A DNA stretch of 64,000 nucleotides from CALFMR01 sp035550595 (GCA_035550595.1 DASZOV010000004.1:1-64000), one strand, 5' to 3'; shown: positions 8,070 to 16,324, numbered from the stretch's first letter. The notes: generated by a model not told the origin, from the sequence alone. A program made the numbers and translations.

Positions 8070-9251
8070 TCACAGCGACCGCAGCCGCAGTCCTACGCGC
8101 GCACCGGCGTCGAGCAGCGTGTCGGTCGATCGTTGCAGGCCGTGCCACACGTCGGGCAGGTTCTGGAAGAAGCGTCTCAGCACGTCGCGAATCTCGGGGC
8201 CGTGCGTGGAGGCGATCCAGATCATCACGCCGACGATGGCGAGCCACAGCAGGCCGTCCCACGCCGCGTACCAGCCGTAGGTTTGCCGTGCGGCGTGACG
8301 CGCCGCGTGGAAGGGCGCCATCACCATCAGGTACAGGACGAAGGCGCCGAGGAGCGCGGCCCAGATCGGAATGTCCGGCGGCAGCATCCAGCCAAGCACG
8401 CTGCGCGTGTTGACGAGCGAGACGACGACAAAGGCGAGCACGGCGAGGCCGGCGACGCTCACGAGCACGAAGAGCGGCATGAGCAGGCCGAGGCCCACGT
8501 GCGCGGCATACCCCATGGGCGGACGCGGCGGCGGCGTCCACCACGCGTACGCGCGATCGCGCTCGGCCTGGCGCCAGCGGCGACGTTCACGCGCGCGGGC
8601 ACGGCGCGCCTCGTGGCGGGCGCGGCTCTGCTGCCAGCGGCGCCGGCCCCACGTCTGTCCCTCCTTCAGGTTCTGTCGCGCGCGATCGATCAGCTCGCGC
8701 GCATTGAAGGGCAGTCCGTGCGCGGCGGCGCGCTCTTCGGACGTGTCGGCATGCGGGATGACGAACATCAGGATGAGGTAGACGAGCACCCAGATGCCTT
8801 GCGTCGCAATCGCCAGGATGACGAAGACGATGCGCACGATCGTGACGTCGATGTTGAAGTAGGCGGCGAGCCCTGTACAGACGCCGCTGAACATCGCTCC
8901 TTCGCGAATCTGGTACAGCCGCCTCGGCGCCGCGTCGCCATGCGCGTCATCGTGTGACGCGGATGACGCGTCGCCAGCATCGGCCGATTCGCCCGCGGGC
9001 GGATCGACCGGCCCCATCTCCTTCAGGACCTCGTCGATCTCGGCCGACAGGATGACGTTCTTGTGCGGGCCGAGATGACGCTGGCACTTCTCGGCGATCG
9101 CCTGTTCGAGATCCGCCATGATCTCGGCGCGATCCGGGTTGTCGGCGAGTGCGGCCGACGCGCGGTCGAGGTAGGCGACGAGCGCGCCGTACGCGCTCTC
9201 CTCGAGCTGATAGGCGGCGCCGTTCAGATTGACGGTGATGACCTTCTGCAT
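8070..9251 (-). CDS. PspC-domain membrane protein
   Basis: This 393-residue protein starts with a small soluble region resembling the N-terminal domain seen with PspC in PadR-linked proteins (MQKVITVNLNGAAYQLEE, about 1-80). A PspC domain follows at about 110-170 (LYQIREGAMFSGVCTGLAAYF and a hydrophobic pair ending in FVIPH). A strongly basic linker (about 200-235) leads to three or four more membrane helices. PspC proteins sense or relay envelope stress. The upstream padR gene is 3 bases away and surely co-transcribed, so this is a two-gene unit in which PadR probably controls the membrane protein. Confidence 0.86.
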   Translation of the reverse strand: MQKVITVNLNGAAYQLEESAYGALVAYLDRASAALADNPDRAEIMADLEQAIAEKCQRHLGPHKNVILSAEIDEVLKEMGPVDPPAGESADAGDASSASHDDAHGDAAPRRLYQIREGAMFSGVCTGLAAYFNIDVTIVRIVFVILAIATQGIWVLVYLILMFVIPHADTSEERAAAHGLPFNARELIDRARQNLKEGQTWGRRRWQQSRARHEARRARARERRRWRQAERDRAYAWWTPPPRPPMGYAAHVGLGLLMPLFVLVSVAGLAVLAFVVVSLVNTRSVLGWMLPPDIPIWAALLGAFVLYLMVMAPFHAARHAARQTYGWYAAWDGLLWLAIVGVMIWIASTHGPEIRDVLRRFFQNLPDVWHGLQRSTDTLLDAGARVGLRLRSL

Positions 9252-9254
9252 GGC

Positions 9255-9578
9255 TCAGCGTCCCAACTGGCTGATCGTGGCGTTGATGGTCTTCCAGTAC
9301 TCGTCGAGGTCCGCGAGATGGGCTCGGCCCTTCGCGGTCAGGCCGTAGTACTTGCGCGGCGGTCCTGCGTCGGACTCGCGCCACTCGTAGTCGACGAGCC
9401 CTTCGCGGCGCATCTTGCTGAGGAGCGGATAGAGCGTGCCTTCCTGCGTGGCGAACTCGGTCGTGCTCAGCCGTTTGAGCATGTCGGCGACGTACATCGT
9501 GTCGCTCGCGACGATCTTGAGGATGAGGAACTCGAGCAGTCCCTTCCGGATCGCGGTGAACTTGTCGCTGTCGACCAT
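9255..9578 (-). CDS. PadR-family transcriptional regulator
   Basis: This 107-residue winged-helix regulator has a PadR domain at about 14-90 (LLEFLILKIV, TQEGTLYPLLSKMRREGLVDYEW and the wing PPRKYYGLTAKGRAHL). The short form without a long C-terminal dimer helix is typical of PadR subfamily 2. It is the first gene of the padR-pspC unit. A perfect inverted repeat sits 10 bases upstream of the ATG, a natural autoregulatory site. Confidence 0.92.
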   Translation of the reverse strand: MVDSDKFTAIRKGLLEFLILKIVASDTMYVADMLKRLSTTEFATQEGTLYPLLSKMRREGLVDYEWRESDAGPPRKYYGLTAKGRAHLADLDEYWKTINATISQLGR

Positions 9579-9588
9579 GCTGTGAATA

Positions 9589-9612
9589 GCTACCTTGTTT
9601 AAGAAAGGTAGC
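9589..9612. promoter_or_regulatory. Inverted repeat upstream of padR-pspC (candidate PadR operator)
   Basis: Perfect 8-base arms GCTACCTT and AAGGTAGC are separated by 8 bases (GTTTAAGA) and lie 10 bases from the padR start codon. The position next to the start suggests occlusion of the promoter or ribosome site. Binding by the encoded PadR is inference. Confidence 0.62.
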
Positions 9613-9731
9613 AGTGAGCTGGAAGGTTGTCAACTCGAGTTGCCGAAAGACGCGGCGCAAGGGAGAGGGTTCGGCACGAGATGGGGGCGGCCCCAACGCT
9701 CGCGACTGGATGTAACCTCTGCACGCCCGTC

Positions 9732-10307
9732 ATGTCGCCAACCCAGACCGACGCAGACGCTTCCGGCCGCACGCGCCGTATCGCGCACCATCCGAGCGTC
9801 GCCGGTCAGTTGCTGCTGCTCCTGTTGATGCTCGGCAGTTTCGTGTCGCTTGCGGCGTCTGGACGACTGAGCCTCCGCCTCATGCTCGACGGCGCCATAT
9901 CGTTCGCCTTCATTCCCGTGTTGGAAGTCCTCGCGCTGTACCTCGTCGTCCTCCGCTGGCGTGAGCGCTTCGCGTTTCGGGACGTGTTGCGTCCATTTCT
10001 TTCCGGCAATCTCCCATGGCTGTGTTGGCTCGTTGCGGTCGGCGCGCTGCTCAGCGTCATACCGCCGCGAACGATCGGATTCGGCCTGGTCGACGCGGTG
10101 GCGGCGAGCGCGATCGTGCCGTTCGCGTGGGCGTTCTGGACTGACGTGCGTTGCTTGATCGACCGCTGCGGCCGGCGGAAGGCGGAGGCCATTCGTGACG
10201 CGCTTCTTCACCGCGCCATCAGATGGGGACTCGGCATCTTCTACTTCTTCGGCATCGCGATCTGGTCTCTGGTGCAGCCGACGATGGCGCGATGGTTTGG
10301 TCTATGA
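9732..10307 (+). CDS. Predicted integral membrane protein of unknown function
   Basis: I do not recognise this 191-residue protein. It has four to five hydrophobic segments: about 22-42 (LLLLLLMLGSFVSLAA), 53-74, 92-112, 118-135 and 160-180. A Cys-containing, Arg-rich cytoplasmic stretch (DVRCLIDRCGRRKAEAIRDA) precedes the last helix. The ATG at 9732 was chosen because upstream in-frame sequence is Arg-rich and the hydrophobic pattern begins after it. Its stop codon overlaps the start of the PHP gene (ATGA), so both are likely made together. Confidence 0.7.
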   Translation: MSPTQTDADASGRTRRIAHHPSVAGQLLLLLLMLGSFVSLAASGRLSLRLMLDGAISFAFIPVLEVLALYLVVLRWRERFAFRDVLRPFLSGNLPWLCWLVAVGALLSVIPPRTIGFGLVDAVAASAIVPFAWAFWTDVRCLIDRCGRRKAEAIRDALLHRAIRWGLGIFYFFGIAIWSLVQPTMARWFGL

Positions 10308-11170
10308 GCACGTGGCGCGGCGTCGCTTGGCTCGCGGCACTCTGCGGCATCATCGCCGGTACGCTGGCGGATCGACCGAAGCCGCTGCCGCCACTGACGC
10401 TCGGCGGCTATCGCGTCCTCGCGGCCGACTTCCATCTGCACAGCTCCATGTGGAGCGACGGCGCGCTCACGCCCTTCGGCCTCGTGCTCGAAGCGGAACG
10501 GCAGGGCCTCGACGTCATCGCGATCACCGGGCACAACGAGTTGTGGGATGCGATCGCCGGCCGTTGGTTGTCGCGGCACGTCGATGGACCGCTCGTGATC
10601 GTGGGCGAAGAGATCCATACCGTCGATCATCACGTCATCGCGCTGGGCCTCCACCACACCGTTGATTTCCGACGCCCGATCGCCGAGCAACTCGACGAGG
10701 TGCACGCGCAAGGCGGCCTCGCGATTGCGGCGCATCCCACGCGCACGTACGCGCCGGCCTTCGACGACGTGCTCGATCGATTGGACGGGACGGAGATCTG
10801 TCATCCCGTCATCTATGCGCTCCACGACGGCCAGCAGCAGCTCGAGGCGTTCGCGGCCGAAGGACGATTCGCCGCGATCGGATCGTCGGACTTCCACGGA
10901 TTCGCGCGGCTCGGCCTGTGCCGCACGTATGTCTTCGCCACCGATCGAACGGAGACGGCTGTGCTCGCGGCGATACGGGCGCGACGAACGGTCGTGTACG
11001 GGCTCGGGGGAAAAGCGTACGGCGATCCTGCGCTCATTCGCCTCGCTGACGAGGTGCCGCGTCTGCGCGAGGAGGCGTCGGCCGATCCGTCTCCCGGACT
11101 TCTGGATTGGATCAGCCGCGTGGCGGGTGTCTTCGGTCTCGGTGGCCTGCTGCTGAGTCGACGCCGGTGA
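10304..11170 (+). CDS. PHP-domain metal-dependent phosphoesterase, membrane-anchored or exported
   Basis: This 288-residue protein starts with a hydrophobic helix (about 5-22) and then a PHP domain carrying the expected metal ligands: H44 and H46 in DFHLHS, D52 in SDG, H77 in ITGHNE, the Glu/His of GEEIHTV, AAHPTR and GSSDFHG. PHP proteins hydrolyse phosphoesters such as nucleoside or histidinol phosphates. The exported location and the short hydrophobic C-terminal segment ending in SRRR are notable. The ATG at 10304 overlaps the stop of the upstream membrane-protein gene, so the pair is translationally coupled. The substrate is unknown. Confidence 0.85.
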   Translation: MSTWRGVAWLAALCGIIAGTLADRPKPLPPLTLGGYRVLAADFHLHSSMWSDGALTPFGLVLEAERQGLDVIAITGHNELWDAIAGRWLSRHVDGPLVIVGEEIHTVDHHVIALGLHHTVDFRRPIAEQLDEVHAQGGLAIAAHPTRTYAPAFDDVLDRLDGTEICHPVIYALHDGQQQLEAFAAEGRFAAIGSSDFHGFARLGLCRTYVFATDRTETAVLAAIRARRTVVYGLGGKAYGDPALIRLADEVPRLREEASADPSPGLLDWISRVAGVFGLGGLLLSRRR

Positions 11171-11178
11171 CTCACCGG
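11164..11178. other. Palindrome containing both convergent stop codons
   Basis: CCGGTGA-C-TCACCGG is a perfect 7+1+7 palindrome. It contains the TGA of the PHP gene on the plus strand and the TGA of the tetR gene on the minus strand, with one base between them. It could mark convergent transcription ends, but there is no T tract. Confidence 0.5.
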
Positions 11179-11819
11179 GCCTTGCTTCGTCGTCCGTAGC
11201 CTTTCACGCCGCGTTCGAGCAGCGCGAATGCGCGATCGCACGTCTGACGCAGCCGGCGCCGGGCAAGGCCGGCCGCATCGCCGCGGAGGATGGCGGCGAC
11301 GGCGTCCTCCAGCAGCATGCGTTCAATGGCGACGATCATCGTCGCCACGACGCGCGGCGTGGGATCGCCCGCCGCGGCATGCGTCTCCTCGGCGATGGTC
11401 TCAGCCAGCGCCGCTTCCGCCTTCTCGAGCGCGGATCGGGCGCGTGCGCGCAGTGACGGGCTCGCGTCGATCGTCCGGAGGAAGGCGTTGCCGGTCGAGA
11501 CGAGCTTCGGCAGCGCGGCGTCAATCGCGGCGAGAAACGCGCCGTGTACCGCCGACACGATCGTCTCGCCGACCTGGCGGTCGCGGACGGCACGCCGGTG
11601 CGCGTCGATGATCTCGCCTTCCCGATCGAAGAAGAGATCCTCCTTCGTCTCGAAGTAATTGAAGATCGTCGCGACCGAGACCTCCGCGGCAGCGGCGACC
11701 TCGGCGACCGTCACGGCATCGAAGCCGCGCTCGATGAACATCGCGGTCGCGATCTCGGAAATCGCCAGGCGCGTTCTCGCCTTCTTGCGCTCGCGGAGGC
11801 TCGAGGTGTCGGCGGGCAT
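11172..11819 (-). CDS. TetR-family regulator divergent from the monooxygenase cluster
   Basis: This 215-residue TetR-type repressor has a helix-turn-helix at about 12-60 (RLAISEIATAMFIERGFDAVTVAEVAAAAEVSVATIFNYFETKEDLFF). The V-A-T-I-F-N-Y-F recognition helix is typical of the actinorhodin-regulator/AcrR-like group. It is transcribed away from the FAD monooxygenase, and the 58-base gap holds two palindromes, so it likely represses both itself and the catabolic or biosynthetic cluster. Confidence 0.92.
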   Translation of the reverse strand: MPADTSSLRERKKARTRLAISEIATAMFIERGFDAVTVAEVAAAAEVSVATIFNYFETKEDLFFDREGEIIDAHRRAVRDRQVGETIVSAVHGAFLAAIDAALPKLVSTGNAFLRTIDASPSLRARARSALEKAEAALAETIAEETHAAAGDPTPRVVATMIVAIERMLLEDAVAAILRGDAAGLARRRLRQTCDRAFALLERGVKGYGRRSKAR

Positions 11820-11832
11820 CGCGGGCCGTATG

Positions 11833-11865
11833 TTAGCGCGTTGCTAAAAATTTAGAGTGACTCTA
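11833..11865. promoter_or_regulatory. Two palindromes in the divergent tetR / monooxygenase promoter
   Basis: TTAGC-GCGTT-GCTAA at 11833-11847 and TAGAGT-G-ACTCTA at 11853-11865 are perfect inverted repeats, in the only AT-rich stretch between the tetR start (11819) and the monooxygenase start (11878). One or both are likely TetR operators. The second overlaps an alternative upstream start of the monooxygenase, which argues against using that start. Confidence 0.62.
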
Positions 11866-11877
11866 TTATTGAACGCC

Positions 11878-13527
11878 ATGGAGACTCCACGCCGGGCCAT
11901 GGCCGATCGCGTCCCCGTGCTCGTCGTCGGCGCCGGCGTGACCGGACTCTCCGCGTCCCTCTTCCTTGCCCAGCACGGCGTGCCCGCGCTCGTCGTCGAG
12001 AAGCACGGCGGGACGAACATCTATCCGCGCGCTCGCGGCGTGAACGGCCGGACGATGGAGTTGATGCGCGAGCTCGGGCTCGCCGACGAGATCCGAACCG
12101 CTGGCGCACGTCTCGCGCCCGCCATCGGGATCTACCGGGGACCGACCCTCGTCGACGTGCTCCGGCACCGAGGGAACGGCGGGTGGCTCGCCAGGCACAT
12201 GCGGGCGCGCGGCATGCGAGGTCGCGAGAGCACGCGGAGTCCAACGGGCCCGTGCCGCTGCACGCAGGACGCGTTCGAGCCGATCCTGCTCCGTGCCGCG
12301 CGCGGCCGAGGCGTGGACGCGCGGTTTTCGACAGCGCTCGTCTCCTTCACCGAGGATGCGGACGGCGTGACGGCGACGCTGCACGATCGAAATGCGGATG
12401 AGACCCGCACGGTTCGCGCCGACTACGTCATCGCCGCCGACGGCGCGCGCAGCCCTGTGCGCGAACAACTCGGGATTCCTCGCAGCGGGTCACGCACCTA
12501 CGGACATCAGGTCAACGTGCTCTTCCGCGCCGACCTCGCGTCGCTCGTGCGCGGGCGCGAGTTCAGCCTGTGTCTCATCGAGAATTCTTCGGTTCGCGGA
12601 CTCATCGCGTCGATTGACAATGCGCAGACGTGGGTCATCCACGTCTCGTACGATCCCGAGCGCGGCGAGACGCCGGACGACTTCACGCCCGAGCGATGCC
12701 AGGCGCTCGTTCGCGAAGCCGTTGGCATTCCGGACCTCGCGGTCGCGATCGACGGCGTGTCGCCATGGCAGTCCGCCGTGCGCATCGCCGATCGCTACCG
12801 GCAGGGGCGTGTCTTTCTGGCCGGAGACGCGGCGCACGCGATGCCGCCATGGGGCGGCTTCGGCGCGAACACGGCGATCCAGGACGCGCACAACCTGGCA
12901 TGGAAGCTCGCGTTCGTCCTGTCAGGGACCGCGCGCGAGCGCCTCCTCGACACCTACGAGCTCGAACGTCGTCCACTGAGCTGCGCCCTCGGCGCGATCG
13001 CTGGCAGGCTGAGCGGTGATCGCGGCCTCATCACGGTCCCTCGACGTCTCACCGGATTCCGCCTGTTCTGGGCGATGCGCAAGGCCTTTCCCTATATGAC
13101 GATGGGCTACGGCTACGCGTCGCCGGCGGTCGTGCTCGAGCCGGGGCGACAGCCGGGGCCGGGAACGTCGACGCTCGACGGCCGTCCGGGCACGCGCGTG
13201 CCACACGTGTGGCTCATGCGAGGGGCGACGCGCGTGTCGACGCTCGATCGCATCCGCGGCCGTTTCGTGCTGTTCGCCGGACCTGATGCCGACGTCTGGT
13301 ACGAGGCCGCTGAAGTTGCGGCGAAGATGGCCGGCGTCCGGATCGAATGCGAGCGCCTCGACGAGCATCGCGCGCTCGGTCTTCGCCGTGACGGCGCGCT
13401 GCTCGTGCGCCCGGACGGCATCGTCGCCTGGCGATCGGCCAGTCGCGGTTCAGGCGAGTCGCTCATCGACGCGGTGACGCAGATCCTCGGCCACGGCCGG
13501 GCGCCGGTCGTCGCGTCTCGGGTCTGA
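11878..13527 (+). CDS. FAD-dependent aromatic monooxygenase (group A, PheA/TfdB type)
   Basis: This ~549-residue flavoprotein hydroxylase has the FAD Rossmann motif VGAGVTGLSASLFLAQHG near residue 16, the DG motif in YVIAADGARSPVREQLGI, and the GD motif VFLAGDAAHAMPPWGGFGAN followed by the conserved D-A-H-N-L-A-W-K. A C-terminal thioredoxin-like region is typical of phenol/2,4-dichlorophenol and polyketide hydroxylases. It uses NAD(P)H and O2 to hydroxylate an aromatic ring. It heads a plus-strand cluster with a SnoaL-like protein and a hydrolase under a divergent TetR. The start at 11878 is preferred over an in-frame codon 21 bases upstream lying in a palindrome; MADRVPV at 11899 is also possible. 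Confidence 0.9.
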   Translation: METPRRAMADRVPVLVVGAGVTGLSASLFLAQHGVPALVVEKHGGTNIYPRARGVNGRTMELMRELGLADEIRTAGARLAPAIGIYRGPTLVDVLRHRGNGGWLARHMRARGMRGRESTRSPTGPCRCTQDAFEPILLRAARGRGVDARFSTALVSFTEDADGVTATLHDRNADETRTVRADYVIAADGARSPVREQLGIPRSGSRTYGHQVNVLFRADLASLVRGREFSLCLIENSSVRGLIASIDNAQTWVIHVSYDPERGETPDDFTPERCQALVREAVGIPDLAVAIDGVSPWQSAVRIADRYRQGRVFLAGDAAHAMPPWGGFGANTAIQDAHNLAWKLAFVLSGTARERLLDTYELERRPLSCALGAIAGRLSGDRGLITVPRRLTGFRLFWAMRKAFPYMTMGYGYASPAVVLEPGRQPGPGTSTLDGRPGTRVPHVWLMRGATRVSTLDRIRGRFVLFAGPDADVWYEAAEVAAKMAGVRIECERLDEHRALGLRRDGALLVRPDGIVAWRSASRGSGESLIDAVTQILGHGRAPVVASRV

Positions 13528-13578
13528 TCCCCGTTACAATCCACTCGTTCCAACGTCGATGCACCCTGGAGGTGTCTC

Positions 13579-14001
13579 ATGACGCGCGACGAGGTCCTGG
13601 CCCTGCTCGACCGGAGGCGTGACGCCGTCGCTCGCCGCGACGAGCGTGCACTCGCCGCGCTCTACGGCGAGACGGTCCGGCTCGAGAGTCCGATCGCGGG
13701 CCGCGTGGTTGGACGCGAGGCGGCCGTCAAAGCCACGTGGGCGTTCTTCGAAGGATTTTCCGACGCGACGGTCGACGAGGATCTCTTCGCGATCGACGAC
13801 GACCGCGTCGCGCTCGTGGCGCATCTCGCGGGCACGCACACGGGCGAGATCATGGGGTTGCCGCCGAGCGGCCGCCGCTTCCGATTCCGGGCCGCGTTCC
13901 TCCTCCGCGTGGACCAGGGCGTCATCGTCGAAGAGCAGCGCATTTACGATTTCACGGGACTCCTCGTCCAAATCGGCGCGCTCAAAGCGAAGCCGGCGTG
14001 A
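13579..14001 (+). CDS. SnoaL/NTF2-like protein (ester cyclase-like)
   Basis: This 140-residue cone-shaped alpha+beta fold protein begins with the helix EVLALLDRRRDAVARRDERALAALYGETV, ends in strands (RFRFRAAFLLRVDQGVIVEEQRIYDF), and contains the G-x-P-P-S-G-R-x-F segment common to SnoaL-like cyclases. Such proteins cyclise or dehydrate polyketides or bind small molecules. Placement between an aromatic hydroxylase and a hydrolase suggests it acts on the same substrate. A TACAAT box at 13535-13540 may give it its own promoter. The ribosome site GGAGGTG precedes the ATG. Confidence 0.82.
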   Translation: MTRDEVLALLDRRRDAVARRDERALAALYGETVRLESPIAGRVVGREAAVKATWAFFEGFSDATVDEDLFAIDDDRVALVAHLAGTHTGEIMGLPPSGRRFRFRAAFLLRVDQGVIVEEQRIYDFTGLLVQIGALKAKPA

Positions 14002-14053
14002 GGCGCGGCGTGCTCGCCCAGCACCAGCCGATTGCGTCGCGCGACGGGCATCG

Positions 14054-14833
14054 ATGACCGAATCCGCCGATTCGATCGCGTTCATCGAGCGGGGCGCGGG
14101 ACCACCGCTCGTGCTCGTGCACGGCGTGATGATCACCGGTGAGATGTTCGATCCGGTCGTCGATCACTTCGCCGTGCGGCACCGCGTGATCGTGCCCGAC
14201 CTGCGCGGCCACGGTCGCAGCCGCGGTCTGCCGCCGCCGTACACCGTGCCGCAACTCGCACAGGACGTGGCGAGGCTGCTCGATCATCTGGACGTGCCGT
14301 CGGCCGCCGTGCTCGGCTACTCGCAGGGCGGTGCCGTGGTGCAGCAGTTCGCGCTCGATTATCCGCAGCGCTGCGATCGGCTCGTGCTCGCCTGCACCTA
14401 CGCGTTCAACATGGCGAGCCGGCGCGAGCAAATCGAAGGGCGGCTCGTGCCGCTGCTCATCAGGTGTCTCGGCATGCCGCGCTTCGCGCGGCTCGTCATC
14501 TCGCAGGGGTTGACGCGCGTGGACGCGGATCGCCGGCGGTGGGTCGCGGAGCTCATCGCCGACCAAGACGCTTCGTTGATGATCGCGGCCTGGCGCGCCG
14601 CGATGGCGTTCGACAGCCGGCCGCGGCTCCACGAGATCGCGTGTCCGACGCTGGTCGTGGCCGGTGCGAAGGACACGGCCGTGCCGTTGCATCACGCCCA
14701 CATGCTGCGCGACGGTATCGCCGACTCGCGCCTCGTCGTGATCGATGACGCCGATCATGCGCTCATCTGGGCACGTCCCGATGAGTTCGTGCGCGTCGTC
14801 GACGTGTTCCTCGATGATGAGGAGTCGGGATGA
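14054..14833 (+). CDS. alpha/beta hydrolase (third gene of the monooxygenase cluster)
   Basis: This 259-residue alpha/beta hydrolase has an HGVM oxyanion loop near 23, the RGHGRS motif near 51-56, the nucleophile elbow GYSQGG with Ser90, the acid in VVAGAKDTAVP and the His in DDADHALIW. The architecture matches meta-cleavage product hydrolases, haloperoxidase-like enzymes and esterases. With the upstream flavin hydroxylase it may open or trim an aromatic product, but no ring-cleavage dioxygenase is in the window. The ATG at 14054 gives the standard N-terminus; sequence before it is Arg-rich and non-coding. Confidence 0.86.
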   Translation: MTESADSIAFIERGAGPPLVLVHGVMITGEMFDPVVDHFAVRHRVIVPDLRGHGRSRGLPPPYTVPQLAQDVARLLDHLDVPSAAVLGYSQGGAVVQQFALDYPQRCDRLVLACTYAFNMASRREQIEGRLVPLLIRCLGMPRFARLVISQGLTRVDADRRRWVAELIADQDASLMIAAWRAAMAFDSRPRLHEIACPTLVVAGAKDTAVPLHHAHMLRDGIADSRLVVIDDADHALIWARPDEFVRVVDVFLDDEESG

Positions 14834-14880
14834 CTCGCGGCTGTGTCAGTCGCCGCCGAGACGTGCCGCGGCCGTGACCG

Positions 14881-15516
14881 TCAGTGGTCGATGACGGCGC
14901 GCCGGCCTCGCACGGTCGCGAGGATGGAGGAATCAATCTCCAGATCGCGCAGCATTCGCGGCGTCATCGGATGGCGCAGCAGGTGGTCGAGATCGAACAG
15001 ATAGACCGCGAGCGCGTGTTCGGAGATCGACTCCAACGAGACTTCACCCAGCCGTTTGCCACCGGTTTTGTCGTACAGCCGGGCGAGCCGTGCGTCAGCC
15101 GCGTCGGTCGTCGCCATGGCCGCGCGTGCACCGAGCGAACGGAAGGTGTGCGCCTGGCCGAGGATCAACTTCAGGTACAGCGCGTGGCGCAACCGGAACG
15201 CCGGGTCCGCGTACACCGTGCGGATACCCGCGAGCTGTGGAAACGGACAGAGCGACGGGATGTCGGCGACGTCGTGATACGGCACGCGCTCGTACGTGCC
15301 GTAATGCTGTTCGAGAAAACAGGCCTCGGCCAGACCGACCGGCTCGTCGCGGCCGGCCACGCACGCGAGCAGGTAGACCGCATGCGGGATGGGAGCCGTG
15401 GTGTCGGGATGCACGTGCGCGCGAATGGCCTTCAACGTCTCCGCACGGGCGTGCCGGATATAGTCGGCCGCGTCTTCGGCCAACGACACGCGGAGGACGA
15501 TGCGGGGCGTGGACAT
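14881..15516 (-). CDS. Acyltransferase-like protein (GNAT/autoinducer-synthase-like fold), function unknown
   Basis: I cannot assign a named family to this 211-residue protein. The middle holds VYADPAFRLRHALYLKLILG, like the post-strand-4 acyl-CoA region of GNAT, FeeM and autoinducer-synthase folds. A later stretch (ATTDAADARLARLYDKTGGKRLG with a gap) resembles the GNAT 'neighbour-lies-next-to-Tyr' helix and strand. An upstream strand (VGLAEACFLEQHYG) fits a substrate-binding core. The ATG at 15516 is preferred to an upstream in-frame one because MSTPRIVLRVSL starts the ordered part. It is divergent from the DinB-like gene. A long-chain N-acyl amino acid synthase-like role is a guess. Confidence 0.6.
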   Translation of the reverse strand: MSTPRIVLRVSLAEDAADYIRHARAETLKAIRAHVHPDTTAPIPHAVYLLACVAGRDEPVGLAEACFLEQHYGTYERVPYHDVADIPSLCPFPQLAGIRTVYADPAFRLRHALYLKLILGQAHTFRSLGARAAMATTDAADARLARLYDKTGGKRLGEVSLESISEHALAVYLFDLDHLLRHPMTPRMLRDLEIDSSILATVRGRRAVIDH

Positions 15517-15551
15517 CTGTACGGTGAGAAGGATAGCGTCGAACAGTCGCT

Positions 15552-15612
15552 CCGTTGCGACAACGGTCGCCTCATCATGCTCGTGAACCGTTTCCCGCGT
15601 TCGACGTATAAA
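15552..15612 (+). promoter_or_regulatory. Palindrome and TATAAA box upstream of the DinB-like gene
   Basis: CCGTTG-CGA-CAACGG (6+3+6, perfect) lies at 15552-15566 and a TATAAA -10-like box at 15607-15612, with a poor -35. A strong ribosome site (AGGAGG) follows just before the ATG at 15647. The palindrome also lies upstream of the divergent gene starting at 15516. Confidence 0.4.
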
Positions 15613-15646
15613 GGTCCGATACTTGGCGTCCTGACAGGAGGTTCCC

Positions 15647-16231
15647 ATGAAGGTCATCGCGACGTTGATCGTGGCTGGCGCGTTCTGTCCTGTAGTCCTG
15701 GCCGCTCAGACGCGGACGTTCACGCGATCGGACAATCCCGTGAGCGACGCCCTGCGTCAGGCCGTCGCCCGCGAATCGAAGAATCTCGTGGCGGCAGCCG
15801 ATGAGCTGCCAGCCGACAAATACAGCTATCACCCGACGCCGGCGCAGATGACGTTCGGTCAGCTCATCGCCCACGTCACGCAGACCAACGCTGCGCTCTG
15901 CGCGGGCATCTCGGGCTCGACGCCCGACGCGGCGCAATACGCCCGTCTGGCGCCGTCGGCGATCCAGGCGCTTTCCGGCACCGATCCGAAGCCCACGCTC
16001 GTCGACGCCGTCACGCAGTCGTTCGCTTTCTGCACGGCGGCACTCGCGACGATGGATGACTCGAAGATCGGTGACGAAGCCGTGATATTCGGGCGCCACA
16101 CCGGCATGTCGCGCGCGGCGGCCATGGTCACGATTGCCGCCGACTGGGCCGATCACTATTCGACGGCCGCCTCCTATCTGCGACTCAACGGCCTCCTGCC
16201 GCCGAGCGCGAAGGCCCAGGCGGCGCACTAG
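15647..16231 (+). CDS. Secreted DinB-family protein
   Basis: This 194-residue protein has a cleavable signal peptide (about 1-20, ending LAAQT) followed by a DinB-like four-helix bundle. Candidate metal ligands are H76 in FGQLIAHVTQ and H170 in DWADHYSTAASYLR. DinB-fold proteins are often metal-dependent thiol transferases or hydrolases, and exported versions are common in Acidobacteriota. AGGAGG sits 6 bases before the ATG. It is monocistronic; no substrate can be suggested. Confidence 0.8.
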   Translation: MKVIATLIVAGAFCPVVLAAQTRTFTRSDNPVSDALRQAVARESKNLVAAADELPADKYSYHPTPAQMTFGQLIAHVTQTNAALCAGISGSTPDAAQYARLAPSAIQALSGTDPKPTLVDAVTQSFAFCTAALATMDDSKIGDEAVIFGRHTGMSRAAAMVTIAADWADHYSTAASYLRLNGLLPPSAKAQAAH

Positions 16232-16324
16232 TCGGCGGGAGGCCGGACAACGTCGTCTGAACCCGTTGGGCGCCCGTCATGCGCCGGGCGCCTGCCGCGT
16301 CGCGCCGTGGTATAGGTGTGGCCT

